The position numbers were made by a program, and so were the translations under genes. This document shows, in pieces, positions 12,921 through 25,200 of a stretch of 64,000 bases of DNA. The stretch is taken from the NCBI GenBank assembly GCA_022316685.1, contig JAKJHU010000831.1, positions 51,282 through 115,281 of the forward strand, given 5' to 3'. Every line of letters begins with the position of its first letter. Position 1 is the stretch's first letter. Under the pieces are notes generated by a model. The model was not told the DNA's origin and searched no databases. It saw only the letters and a list, made by a program, of their open reading frames with translations. The stretch comes from Progne subis subis. Taxonomy: Eukaryota > Chordata > Aves > Passeriformes > Hirundinidae.

Positions 12921-13081
12921 TTAATGGCAGTCATAATTCCCTCTGAAATATGTGGCCAGCCCTTTCACTATTCTGTCCAGGGCTAATACTGTGGTATTGA
13001 AAAATTTCACAAGGCATGTCATTTTCATCCTATAAATATAAGCATACTGGTACTTCTCCCAGATCCTCTGGTCCAAGTTCT
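12921..13081 (-). other. Candidate exon of the same minus-strand gene
   Basis: A near-ideal minus-strand acceptor (about 20 pyrimidine-rich bases, then TTTTGCAG) precedes a frame open for about 53 codons that contains 'NLDQRIWEKYQYAY' and ends in TAA. A possible donor (CTT|GTGAAA) lies inside. I do not recognise the peptide. It lies upstream, on the minus strand, of the 12.6-kb candidate terminal exon. Confidence 0.3.
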
Positions 13082-13569
13082 CTGCAAAACAGAAACAACA
13101 GAAAAACAAAACCCCCCATCCTCAACATTCTTGTTCACCACATTTCCTCAACTGTTGATTCACGAATTTACATCATTATAATACCAGTGCAAAACCTATC
13201 CCTCCAGGCTAATATTTTAGCACATATATATCTCACTTCCTCCTTCTCTGCTGGAATCTCCACAAGGCAATAAAACAAACCACTCTTGAAAGTCCTCACA
13301 AGTGTTTCCTGCACTTCCTAACTTCTATGACAAGACAGAGGATGATTGTTTCTTCTCTCCACTTCTGACATCACTGCCATTATATCTAAGGATATCTTTT
13401 AAAATTCCTTCCTATCACTCTTTTTAATGGAGACAAGATTCCAATGAACATGAAAGAATGAGAAAATAACAATATTTTCCTAGACAGTGATGGGGTTTTT
13501 TGGAGGTGTTTACATCCATAACAATGACCAGGAAGCAAGTCTCCTGTGACCAAGTCCCTGTGATTGCAT

Positions 13570-13705
13570 TCAGTGATCAAGGCCAGGTGGATGGGGTTTT
13601 AAGCAAATGGATCTAGTGAAAGATGTCTTTGCCCATGGCAGAGAGGTGGACTAGATGATTCTTAAAAGTTTCCTCCAACCTAAACTATTCTATGATTCTG
13701 TGACT
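13570..13705 (+). mobile_element. CR1 LINE 3' tail
   Basis: This is a short CR1 3' end with 'GAGGTGGACTAGATGATTCT' and 'CCAACCTAAACTATTCTATG', closing with the ATTCTGTGA-type terminus. Confidence 0.8.
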
Positions 13706-15900
13706 GTATCTCATTGATCACAGCCTTTTTGATGACACGGATATATTTTGTGCAGTATTTATGTTGCACACTCACAACTTCCATGTGCGTAACTCACAAG
13801 CTGTGTTATTTATCTCTGTGTTTTACCACACCACCCTTATACAGATAAGGTCTGAGGCCTCTCTGTGATATTACATTACAATAAAATGATTGAGATCTGA
13901 GGCTCAAACCATATGTTCTCCCAGATCAGATCCTTACCACATTGTCCTAGACTGGCAGATTAATCCAGTCCTCTACTCTTGCAGTAATGGTGAGCAACAG
14001 GACAATATCCGTAATGCTACAACCAAGTATTTTTGGAAGCAATGCTTCCAAGGCACAGCCCTCCTCCTTAGCAAAATCCAGATCTGTAATTGTTTCCCAG
14101 ATGCAAGCTGATAGAGACACCATGCTGATAATCAACTGATAACCTTCAGCTTGCACCCAAGTGGTTAAGAAAGAAGAACACGTAAGGGAAAACGCTTATG
14201 GAGGATCAGAAGCACAGATCTTGGTGATCTCACAGATCTGCTGGTGAGTTAGCCAGTAGAGAGACTCAAATTTCCTCGGTTCACCTGGAATTGAGATGTC
14301 TTCATCCTGTGGATCCAGAGTATGCATCTATGGGAACAATACCACCATTCTCCCCTCTCCTCCAGCGGTGCTGGTGTGTCCCTCCCAGGCTGGGTAGCCT
14401 GGCTGTGACTCTCTCTGGAGCACTCCCAGTTCCTCGTTTGGGGTTCTCTAACGTCAGCTCTGAGGTCAGGCAGGCAGGGCCCCCTCCCAAACACAACAGA
14501 CTATAGATAGCTGCTGCAGCAAATGCTTTTCATTATGTACCTCCTCCTCTCAACCCAGTGCGGGTGGGAGCAGCATGGGGCCCCCGTGCTGCTCTGCTAC
14601 GTGTTTTCTGTTATTTGGGGTGAGCTGTGCATTCCTCACATGATTTGAATGTCATGCGGAGCCCTGGGGGAATCCTTAGAGGAGTGGGACATACAACAAG
14701 AAATCTGGAGGAGATTTCTAGCTGTGACAGCAATCAGGCCCCAAAACACCCTTCCAAACTACGAAGGACATAGAAACAAAAATCCCATCTGCTTTCAAAT
14801 GAGAGCCTGATACAGTTGCGAGTGATTACAGGATTTTACATGTGTGACAGCTAAGGATCAGACACAGACGCAAGAAGGGCTGCACACTGCCTTCTCCTCC
14901 TTTACCATGGAAATCTGACCCACACTCCCTTCCTGGAGCACAAATGTGGTACCTTGTACTCAGGACAGGAAAGTAATCTCCAGCTTGCTCCACTCCCACC
15001 CCCTCAAAACAATCTGGGTCTGTGTTAAACCCAATATGCCCAGTTCATGTTTCAGTGTCAGCACAGAGTTTACACAGAAGATTGTTATGGATACAGAAAC
15101 ACAGGACTCAAAGGACTTCCTGGCATGGCTGGAAGCACTGACATCAGTAGCCATTCCCAACTTGCTGCCAGGCATTTTATTCCACCACAATTTTCAGGCT
15201 GCCAGTGTAATTGGAAATCCTACAGGTTCTGAAGGGCCAGCAGGACAGGCTGGCGTTCCCTGTAAGTTTTAACCTGTAACTAAAGCAAAATATAATTTCC
15301 ATATCCCAGAGCTATGACAAGATCAACAAACGAACAGTTAGGAAAAGGGAACTTGAAGGAAAGGGAAGCCTTCATGCCTGCAGAGACTGAGCACACATCT
15401 AGAATACAAACAGAAATACAGGAGCTCCCATAAGGTTCTGCATCCTGTGCTGTAACTGTGGCCGCTGTGACCTCAGAATGTGACAGGGATCACCTGGAAG
15501 GCAACACTAATAAAATATACATCAGAAAAACACTTCCACGTGGTTGTTGATTAAATCTAGCACTGGGCTGACGACTGAACTTTATGGTCCCAGTAATAAA
15601 TATACATACTGACCACTCTCTTAAAAAGTGACATTTTGAGATTGTAACTTTTTAAAAGCAAAATACACTAATTTGTGGGTTGCAAGATGTGTAGAGACAC
15701 TGAATACAACAGCATGTGCAATACCCACGGCATCTCATATAGCTGAGACTACCACGGCTCCTCTGTAACTCCCACTAAAAATCCTGAAGAGCAATAACAC
15801 GAAACATTCACCACGGCTGCCACAGACGCTTCTCTGGCCCTGCCCATCTGTCCTCAGCACAGCCAGTCTGGGAAGCCCAGCTGGGTCCCCAACGCAGCCA
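13706..15900. other. Upstream flank of LCMT2, no secure gene
   Basis: A good minus-strand donor (GTG|GTAAGG near 13936) follows a 70-codon open frame at 13947-14156, but the frame stops just before it and has no partner exon. In human, the gene head-to-head with LCMT2 is ADAL. I looked on the minus strand for its signature motifs and did not find them. Confidence 0.4.
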
Positions 15901-16185
15901 CGCAGCATGCGCACATTATTGCCATCTCCACCCTGAACGCCGCGCAGGGGACAGAGCCGGGGCCGAACTGCCAAGGGTCCTCCTGCACAGCACCCTGCAC
16001 GGCTGCACGGAGCCCCGCGGCCCGCTGACCGCGCCGGGGCCGCCCGGTGCCCGGGGCGCGCCGCGAGGGCCCCGCACCGGCGGGGGGCACCGGCACTGCC
16101 GGGCGGGCCCGCCAGGGGGCGCGCGTTCCGCGCTCGCTGCGTCCGGCGCTGCGCGCCCGCTTCCGGTCGGCGCGGCGTGCGCAGG

Positions 16186-16209
16186 ATGGGCCGTGGGCGT
16201 CCCGGCGCC
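16186..16209 (+). CDS. LCMT2: LCMT2 exon 1 (residues 1-8)
   Basis: This exon has only eight codons (MGRGRPGA) before donor GCC|GTGAGT, phase 0. The 265-bp intron 1 that follows is GC-rich. It contains another in-frame ATG at 16434 that would run into exon 2 if the intron were retained. Confidence 0.85.
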
Positions 16210-19200
16210 GTGAGTGACCCCGGGCCGCGAGTGACCCCCGGGGGCCCGCTGCCGCGGGGAGCGGCCCGGGGAGCCTCGGCTCGGTTGCTTCGGAGAGCGA
16301 GATGAAGCGGAGGCTGGGATGGAGAGGGATTCGACGGCGGCGGGCGCTGCCGTTCACTCCCCTCGGAGCCCTCTTGGGGCTGCCCGGCCCCGCCATCCCG
16401 CGTCGGGGGGTCCGTGCGTTTCTCGGGACGCGATGTGGGTCGGAAGCGGCAGCGCCGTGTCATTGTCCCGGCAGGTCCAGAGCACCGGCGGCAGCAGCGC
16501 CGTCAGCAAGTGCTCGGCGGCAGCGCGGGGCTATATCCAGGACCGGTTCCTGCGGCTTCTGGCGGGGCGGCGGCGGCGGCGGCGGCGAGCGCCGCTTATT
16601 CACCGGTGAGGAGCGAGCGCTTCGCAGAGCCTGTAGCTGCTTCCGCTGCTGAGCCCCGGTGCCCGCGGGGCGTGGGAGGGGATCTCGGACTGCGAGAGGG
16701 CCAGGAGCGACAGGACAGGGGGAGGAATGGCTTTAAGCTGAGAGAGTAGGTTTAGGTTACGTATTAGGAAGGAGATCTTCCCTGCGAGGGTGGCGAGGCC
16801 CTGGCTCTCGGGTTGCTCAGAGAAGTTGTGGCTACTTCATCCCTGGAAGTGTGCAAGGCCGGGTTGGATGGGACTCGGAGCAGCTTCGTGTGGTGGAAGG
16901 TGTCCGTGCCCGTGGCAGAAGGGTCCCCCAGAATGAGAGCCGCTTAAGGTCCCTTCTAGCACAAATCCCCGTGCTTGGAGCTGTCGGTTGGGCAAGGCAC
17001 AGCTTCTCAAACACATTTTAAGCAAAGTACGCAGAGTGGCAAAGTGGCAACGTGCAGTGCACCGTCTAGCGGTAGTGTAACTTCGTTAGCCTGTTAGTAA
17101 ACTGATGACCTTGTGGAATTTGCATAATTGGAGGTGAATAGTTTAATGCAATCCAGATGACTGTATCGCCCAAGAAGTTTCATTCAGGGGAAAATCAAGC
17201 AGTGGTGTTCCAGCAGAAGCTTGCAGACCTATGAAGATGGATGTGGCTCATCAGGAAGCCTGCATTAACTTATCACACAACCCTTTGGCATGCCAAGCTG
17301 AATTCACAGCAAAGGTTCTGTATTGCATTTATCAACAATTTTGGGACATCTTAGACTTAGACTAGACAGTGGTCCCTCTGAGGCATGAAGCTGATAACGT
17401 GCTTGTTAAAGGAGTGGTAAGAGCTGGAATATAGCCAGGTGGATATAGGATGAAACTAACTAAAAGAGAATGCCAAGAAACAAGAGGCATCAGTCCATGC
17501 CAGACTAAGGAAATGGTAAATGCTTTCCAGGAGTCTGACTTAGTTCTGTTTATTCAAAAACCAGAGAACAGAATTTCTCTCCTGACTATGCTTTTCCTCC
17601 CTTTTTTGATCTCTTCTCACTACATTGGTAGACATTCATTCATTTTGTTCTTACAGCATATGGTTTGGGGCAGGAACTGGGGTATTGGCCGTCTGCATTG
17701 CCAGGGAGCATCCTCACTGTCTGGATTCATACATTTTCATTCAGCAAATATTTACTTATACAAAACAGAACAGGTCCAGCTGGGGTATCTGCGTGTTTTC
17801 TCTGGGTTATCCATTGCCTTGGTGGTTAATACGCACACTGATTTGCAGGAGGTCTTTATTTATTAGCAGGCTCTAGAGGTGACAAAATCATCTCCCAGCG
17901 CAGGTCTGTAAACGGAATTATTGGGTAGAGGTTTAGAGAAAAAAAAAAAAAAAATTGTAGTTGCCAGTGCTGGAGAAATTGCATTCCTGGACAGTGATTA
18001 CAACTAAATTTTTTGTTACAGGGGTTATTACATCCGTGCCCGTGCTGTAGATCACTGTGTTCAGGACTTCCTGCTGAAGACACAAAGCCTACCCAGGACG
18101 CAGGTACATTTTCTCAGGCTTCTGGCATCTCTCACTAAATGTGTGTAAAGTCTTTCTGGCATCTGGGCGGTAACTCATTAGTGCATCTATTGGGATCCAT
18201 TCCCAACAGGGCACAGAAATCTGACTGGCTGTGGCTGTCCACGTGTCACTTCGGCAGAAGTGTCCGGGAGGGGGCAATATCCACACAAAATTCTTCTGCC
18301 TCTTGCAGGAAGTTGCCTGATTTTGTCACTTTACAGATTATATTTAATATTTTTCACACCTAGATGCTGCTAGAGTTGAGTATAACTTTTTCTGGTACTT
18401 TCTCTGCAGATCCTATCTTTAGGTGCTGGCTTTGATTCCTTATACTTCCGTTTGAAGGATATGGGTCTTTTGCATCGCACTGTGGTATACGAGGTAGATT
18501 TCCCAAATGTGGCATGCCAAAAAGCTACTCTGATCAAAGGAGTGAAAGAGTTGTCAGCACTGGTGGGAGACACTGGAGGGGAAGGATTAGGTATGGCATT
18601 AATGGAAGATTTTTCTTTTTTGTACAAAATGTTCAGAAGAAGTAAACATAGCTTTAGCCTTCAAAATGTGAGAGATTGTACTAGGGGAACTATGAAATTG
18701 GAGATGAAAAGGATGTTCATTTTATGAAAAATGTTGAAACAAGTAATTTGTAAGCATTGGGAGATAACAAGAAGCCAGGATGGATTTGTCAGGAGCTGAT
18801 TATATCAAACCGAGGTCAGTTTTCTTCTGTTGCAGTTTCTGAAAGAGTGTGTCCAGCTTGGAGCATACCGGTCCAGAAACAGTGGCAAACTGTAGCATGT
18901 CCAATGGGAGATGAGGAGGGTGATGAAGTGATGGAGCAGGTGATGTAGGAGGGGAAGCTGGGAGAACTGGTTTTGTTCAGCCGTATGGGGAAGAGTTTGG
19001 GAGGGAGGTGAGTCTTACAGCACTCTTCAGCTTACCTACTGGGAGTGGTTAAAAAATACAGAGCCACACTTTTCTTGGGGGCATAAAGCAAATAGTCAAG
19101 GAAGAATGGTTGGAAGTTGCAAAAAAAGGGAAATTCCAGTGATGTATAATGAAAATGTTGGGGAGGAGGTTGCACCACATGAGTAGTTAAAAATAGGAGC

Positions 19201-22200
19201 AGATTGCCTAGAAAGGTAATGGAATCTCTAGCCTTGGAGATAGAGCTTGGCTGGACAAAGCTTTGAGCATCATGACACAGATAATTGCCATGAGGAAGCA
19301 TTTGGACAAGATGACTTTTAAACATCCCTTTCACCCTAAATTATACAATGATTTATGGGCTTGATGGGTAAGAGAGAAGGTTTGACTCGAGTGTCTTGAC
19401 TGTAATAAAACATTAGTTGTTATGTTTCCGATTTTTTTTTTTTTTGCCCTGCAAGGCAGGAGAAAATGAGCCTTGTGAAACTACTGCAGAATATTGTGCC
19501 AGCTGACTGCTAAGGGGCAAAAGGAAGAATGTAAAGTATATGGATCACTGGAGGTTTCTCCTGCATCTGTTTTCCTCCAGGATTTCCAGTAATGCTCTAG
19601 ATGACCTGCTGTAGAAGATGAAATGTCATAAACCTGCAGGAAACATGGGGACTTGCAATAAGATGAATGAGAGTAGGAGTTTGATAAAGTACACAAAGGT
19701 CTGGAAAGCATGGAATGAAATGCAGTAGGGACATATGTAATCCACTGCATTTAGATAGTATTAATCAATTTAAATATGGGTAGTATTAATCAATTTCAAT
19801 ATGGATGGAAAGCAGCTATAGAGTGTGAGTTCCTGACTCTCAGGTCTTAGTGAGTAGCTCTTCCATAAGCTTGTTCATTTTCTTCCTGAATCCATTCACA
19901 TTTTTAGTATTGGCAGAGTCTTGTGGCAAGAAACTCTGTCCATACCAAGAATCTTCGGGTACTTTAAGGAAGGTGTCAGACAGTTGGAGAGACCCTATTC
20001 TCTGTGTCCAAAGGTCAGCAAAGGATGGATGGATAAGTCAGAAGAAATTAGAATGTAACACTCTGATGGACTTCTGAAAAAGGCCATTTTGCCTCTAGAA
20101 GCGTATGCCTTTGAGAACAATGTAGGTTAACTGTCCTTAGGACAGATACAGTTGCTGGGTTGCAGAGACAGAGCAGGTGATTTCTAGAGGTACTTTACAG
20201 TTTGTGTAGTTAATGATGCGGTGTTGGCTGAAACGGTCAACAGGCCATAACTTACCATATTCTCATGGGGTACAGAGGTATGATAATGCTTGCAGATCAT
20301 AAACTGGAACTTATTTAATTCTGACGTGATTTGTGAGTCACATCCTGGTGTTTGCTGAGAGGTAGCATGTGCAGTTTCAGGACTCAGTGCCATTATACGG
20401 AAATGAAATCTGTTTAGCAAACAAACCAACCAATCCTAGGAAACCTGAGAATGGCTTTCTGATTGTGAGGGAAACCATTGAAATTCTAGCAAAGCAATGG
20501 GGCTTTCTTAGCCTAAAGTGAAAAGTGTATAAATTAGAGCCCTTTAGGTTTGATTTTGAATTAAAATCTATGGTTCTAAAAAATTCTTTTAAAGTAAATA
20601 TAATAAAGTTTTGTTGTTATAGTAAGTGTAATAATTCTATGAGAAATCTGTAGGTGAAATTTGCATTAGGAATAATGGAGTTTTAGACCTGCAGTTGCTG
20701 GATCACGTGGAAGCGTCCTTTCATGGGTCATTATAGGGATTTTCTTGCACATGTTCCAGAGAAACATAGTTGATGGACATAGTCTTGTGAGTGATTGCCT
20801 GTGGTTTTAATTTTCACGTTTGTCTCTTTTGGTCTCAGTATTGCAGCAGCACCATAGTGAGGTTGTATAATTTTCTGTCTTCCAGGAGCCATTGCCTTTT
20901 CTGGAGAGGATTATAAATTACTGGGAGTGGATTTATCAGAGCTGTCTGATCTGGAAAGAATCCTGGAGGAAGCAGGACTGAACAATGAAATCCCCACCCT
21001 CTTCATCGCAGAGGTGGTGCTCACCTACATGGAGAACACCAGGTCAGATGGGTTCTCTTACCCAGTGGTAAAGGGAAAGCAACGAGCTTCTTCCTGAGTA
21101 CATCATCTTGGGCTTGGAGACCTTGGAACTAAAGCCTTGGGACTTCTGTGGTGTCCCAAATAGCTCCCTACATTGTAATTAGGATGATGTAATTGATATC
21201 CATATGATAATCCTAAAAGGAAGGAAAAAAAGAAGAAAAATCTCAATAGAGCAATTTTGAGGTTTTTGTTTTTCTCATCCCCTGAGTTGTCTGTGCAGAT
21301 GGGGAGATGTTCAGCACAGCACTCTGATTGGTGTATTGCCACTTGTCAGGATGCCTTAGTAGCAGCTTTATGGTATTGCAGGAAGATACACTGCATCTGT
21401 CTTATGATGAGTGGGCCCTCAATTTAATTCCTTAAGCACAATCTCCCAACAGGTCAGATGCCTTGATTCAATGGGCAGCAGAGCATTTCCCTCAGGCATG
21501 CTTCCTGGTGTACGAGCAGGTGCACCCAGAGGACCCCTTTGGACACGTCATGCAGCAGCATTTCAGCCAGCTGAGCACTGCCCTGCACTCACTGGCACAG
21601 TACCCTGACTGTGAGGCGCAGCAGAGGCGCTTCCTGGGGAAGGTGAGCACCAGCAGCTCTAGGGCATGCGTGAAGCATGTTTTATCTGAGGAGGATTGGG
21701 ACACTAAGTGCTTGGTCAGTTATGGGTTGAAGCAAACAGGGCTGAGGCTGAGCTACCGCCTTCTGTGGTAGCATGACACATCATTAGAAGGTGCTTCCAA
21801 CTAGCTTGCAGCCTACTGTCTCATATGGGATTAATGGGTTCTTCTGAGGCTTTTGATGTAATAAATTAAGTTTTTTAGAACTTTAAAGTTGAGAGTTCTC
21901 TTTTCACCAGGTTTTGGGATGCTCTTGCTTTAGCTAGACAGTCTTAGTGGCTTATGCAGGTGTTTAATTTAGGGTCTTTGTTTTCCTGTGGGAAGTGAGT
22001 TTCTGTCCTCCAGAAGTGATAACTTTGAGGGATTTGCCTTTTAGGGCTGGACTGAGTGCAGTGTCATGGATATGAATGAGTTTTTCACCTGTTGTATTCC
22101 AGAAGATGAGCAGCAAAGAGTGCAGACTCTGGAGCCTTTTGATGAGTATGAGGTAACCCTCCTTTATTCTGAAGATCAGGGACCTGGCTTTGATATCATA

Positions 22201-25200
22201 AGGTATTTGCAATTTCTTGTGGTTGCAATTCTGTACAGAGCTGCTGAGGCACAGGGGTTCATGAGGGCAGAAAGGACCTTGGATCAGCTTAGTTAACACA
22301 GAGGCCATGGGGAGCTCCTTGTAAAGCAGCATGGGAAGAAGGCTCTCCTTGATCCTAGAAAAGCTGCATGTTCCTACCTTCCTGTGAGCTGTCTCTCGAG
22401 GAGACAGGCTTGTCAAAGCAAACCACCTGGTTGTATAAAAGAAGCTGTAGATGCTAAAAGTTGGCATGGATTCAAGGGACAATTACTTTAATGAAAGAGA
22501 AATCCATTAAGGATTACTGAATACATAAATATGTACCTGATGTGCTGTTCCTGACTGCAGTTGATTGAGAAAGCAGATGCACCTGTACTGTTCTCTTCCA
22601 TTTCCATAGACTACTTTATTGTTTGTCATTGTTGGATACAGATTTCTAATTTCGGATATTTTTTCATCAGACTTTGTACAGCCATTCCTATATTAATGAT
22701 TGAAATTCAGCTATGACTCTGTTCTTTGCCATTTTTATGTTAACTGCTGGCAAAGTTTCTGACTATTTGAAGTCTAGAAGTGAAGATAAGTGCAAGACAG
22801 GGAGTAACTTTGAGCTAAATGTCATGTGGATTACTTAATAGAAGTTTCCCTTTTGATTTTATGGTTCTCCGTTTATAATGTTAGAAATCTAATAACTGTA
22901 GTATGAAAACAATTGAATGTGCTTGAATCTGTTCTGCCAACGAGGTAGGATCTGCTCTGCTATATGAATGCAAAGGTGGTGACTGAAAGTGGTGGTAGGT
23001 TTGCTAAGTGGTTAGAAATGGCTGCTGGAATTGCAGGTCAAGGCCATTGCTCATACAGTGGGAAGATACAGACTTGGTATTGTTTTCCTTACAGAGGAGG
23101 TTAATGTGCATGAGTCCAAGCTGGAAATGTGCACAGGAGTAAATGATGTGATAACAGAGAGCTCTACAATTAGCTTTTGAGAGAAATATTAAGCAAGATC
23201 CAGGTCTTACTGTAAGCAAGCTTGGTCAAATTAGGTAAGAAATGTAAAATAGACACCCAGTGTGGAGGGAGTCTTTTTAGAATAATTTGCTTAGGGTCTA
23301 ATAGTGGATTCTTCCATTTTCAGTATTTGCATTAATTTCTGGATACCACTTTTCAAAAGATGCTTTTTCTAATATGAGTTGTGGCAATGAAGCTAATAAC
23401 ATAGTTCTTGTGCCTTTTAAATTCATGTTTATGCTTGCTAGTCACATATTTGGTCGAATATATCCCACCCCACAGGAATGATCACACTCAATTCCCTGAT
23501 GTCCATCGACGCCAGAGTGAACTCTGCTGCTGGCTTCCTCTACATACCTTTTGCTTTTGCTTCTGCCTCAGAATGTTTCCAAGGCCAGACTGAAAATTAT
23601 GTATTATTGTCCAGCACACAGACCGTGTTGCACCTTTTAACATTTGTAATTTTTTTGGAATCACTTATATTCCATGAACTTTAAGAAAACTTAATCCCTC
23701 TGGTATAAAGATGTCACTCTTTTTTTATGATAAGAACTGTGAAGCATAAAGGGAAGCTGATTCCAAAAAGAAAAACTTTGCCGTGCAACGTATAGTTAAG
23801 CTATGGGATACTTGTTGGGCACGTTAAAAGTTTATGTGAGTTCAAAGAGCGACTGGGTAGGTTCATGGGTGAAAAATCCATCAAGGATTGTTCAATGCAA
23901 AGGCACAGCTTCTTGCTTAGATCATCCCTGGGCTGTAAATTTTGAAAGTTGGAGTGAGAGAGATATTTACCCACCAGTTCTTTCTCCGATTCAGCTTTAC
24001 CCCTCTGATTTTGACCATTGATGGAAACAGTGCTGAGCTGGGTTGGTATTTTATTTGGTCACCCTGGCTGTTCTGAGGTTCTTACTGCTCTTTGCTCTTA
24101 AGATTTTGAAGGGGTTGGTTTTTGTTTGGTTCTTCGTTTCTAGGTTTGTTTGTTTATTTTATTACTTTGGGCTTGATACAGGAGTGGCATCTGAAGTGTT
24201 CTCATTACTTTGTGTTGGCTGCATCAAAGGGGATGGAACCTTCCTGGACTCCGCTGTTACCCAGTGTGACAGGTACGAACCAAGCAGTATTCTTTTATCT
24301 CGTGTAGGCATCTCTGAGAGGTTTTAGGAGACATTGAAATCCTGGAGGGGGCAGATGGGATGCTGCTGTCTGGTAGCTTTCTCCATTCCTCCACAGTAGT
24401 TCTGCTGTCCAACCCAAGGCCAGGGCCGTGGCCTAACACTGCTGGTTCTGATCACTTCAGTTCTTTCAGTTTATTGAACCTCTTACTCCAAACAGCTTAT
24501 AATTTGTTCTTACATGAGCTCCTCCAGTGCATGGCTGCAATGCCAGCCTACCCTGCTCCTCCTCCTGTTTTGGGGATCTCCCTTTCGAATTTATTCCTGG
24601 TTGCCTTCACATATGGCTCTCAGAGCCATTCTTTCCTTCCAGCTCCCAAAAGGTTGTTTTGTTTTCTTTACTGCTGTGTCCAGCAGACCACTCAGGAGCC
24701 TGACTTAATTGTACTTGTCATATTTCTGTTTCTGAAATGTTTTTAAATCCATATGTCACTTTTTTTAGATGGGAGAAAATTGGCACAGCTGGGGAAAAGC
24801 CAAGACCAAGACTGTGTTTCCAGGATAAACAGGATTTGGTGGCAGTAGTAGTCCAAGAAATTCTTGTTTTTAACTGCGTGCTTCCTTTTTCAGGGTAGAA
24901 AGCAGAAGGTTATTTTTAACCTGTTCTATATGACTAGTGTTCACAGTACAGCACCGCAAGTAGTTGTAGCTACAGGAGAAAGTTGAAATACGGGTTCTAG
25001 GGAGCAGGCAAAGCAGCTGAAAAAAGATAGGACAGGATGGCATTCCTGAGACCAACAAGGCCACTGAATCCATGTGTTATGTCGCAATTAGATTTGAAGA
25101 TGTTGTAAAATTGAAGCTAAACGAATGTAGGTTTGATTTAATGTACTGTGTGGTTGTTACCGGTCCTTAAGTTAAATCCTTGAAGGCTCCTAAAGGCATA

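Larger units (their letters stand above)
15900..16700 (+). promoter_or_regulatory. CpG island promoter of LCMT2
   Basis: This GC- and CpG-rich block surrounds the LCMT2 start. An NRF1-like GCATGCGCAC lies near 15906 and an ETS-like CTTCCGGT about 18 bp before the start codon; both are common in housekeeping promoters. No TATA box is seen. Such islands often work in both directions, and the minus-strand candidate exons at 12.4-13.1 kb would fit a divergent transcript. Confidence 0.65.

Noticed and set aside
15735..16463. Minus-strand open frame of 242 codons across the LCMT2 CpG island
   Set aside because: It overlaps LCMT2 exon 1 in antisense, is extremely rich in Arg/Pro/Gly/Ala as GC-rich DNA predicts, and other frames there are also open.
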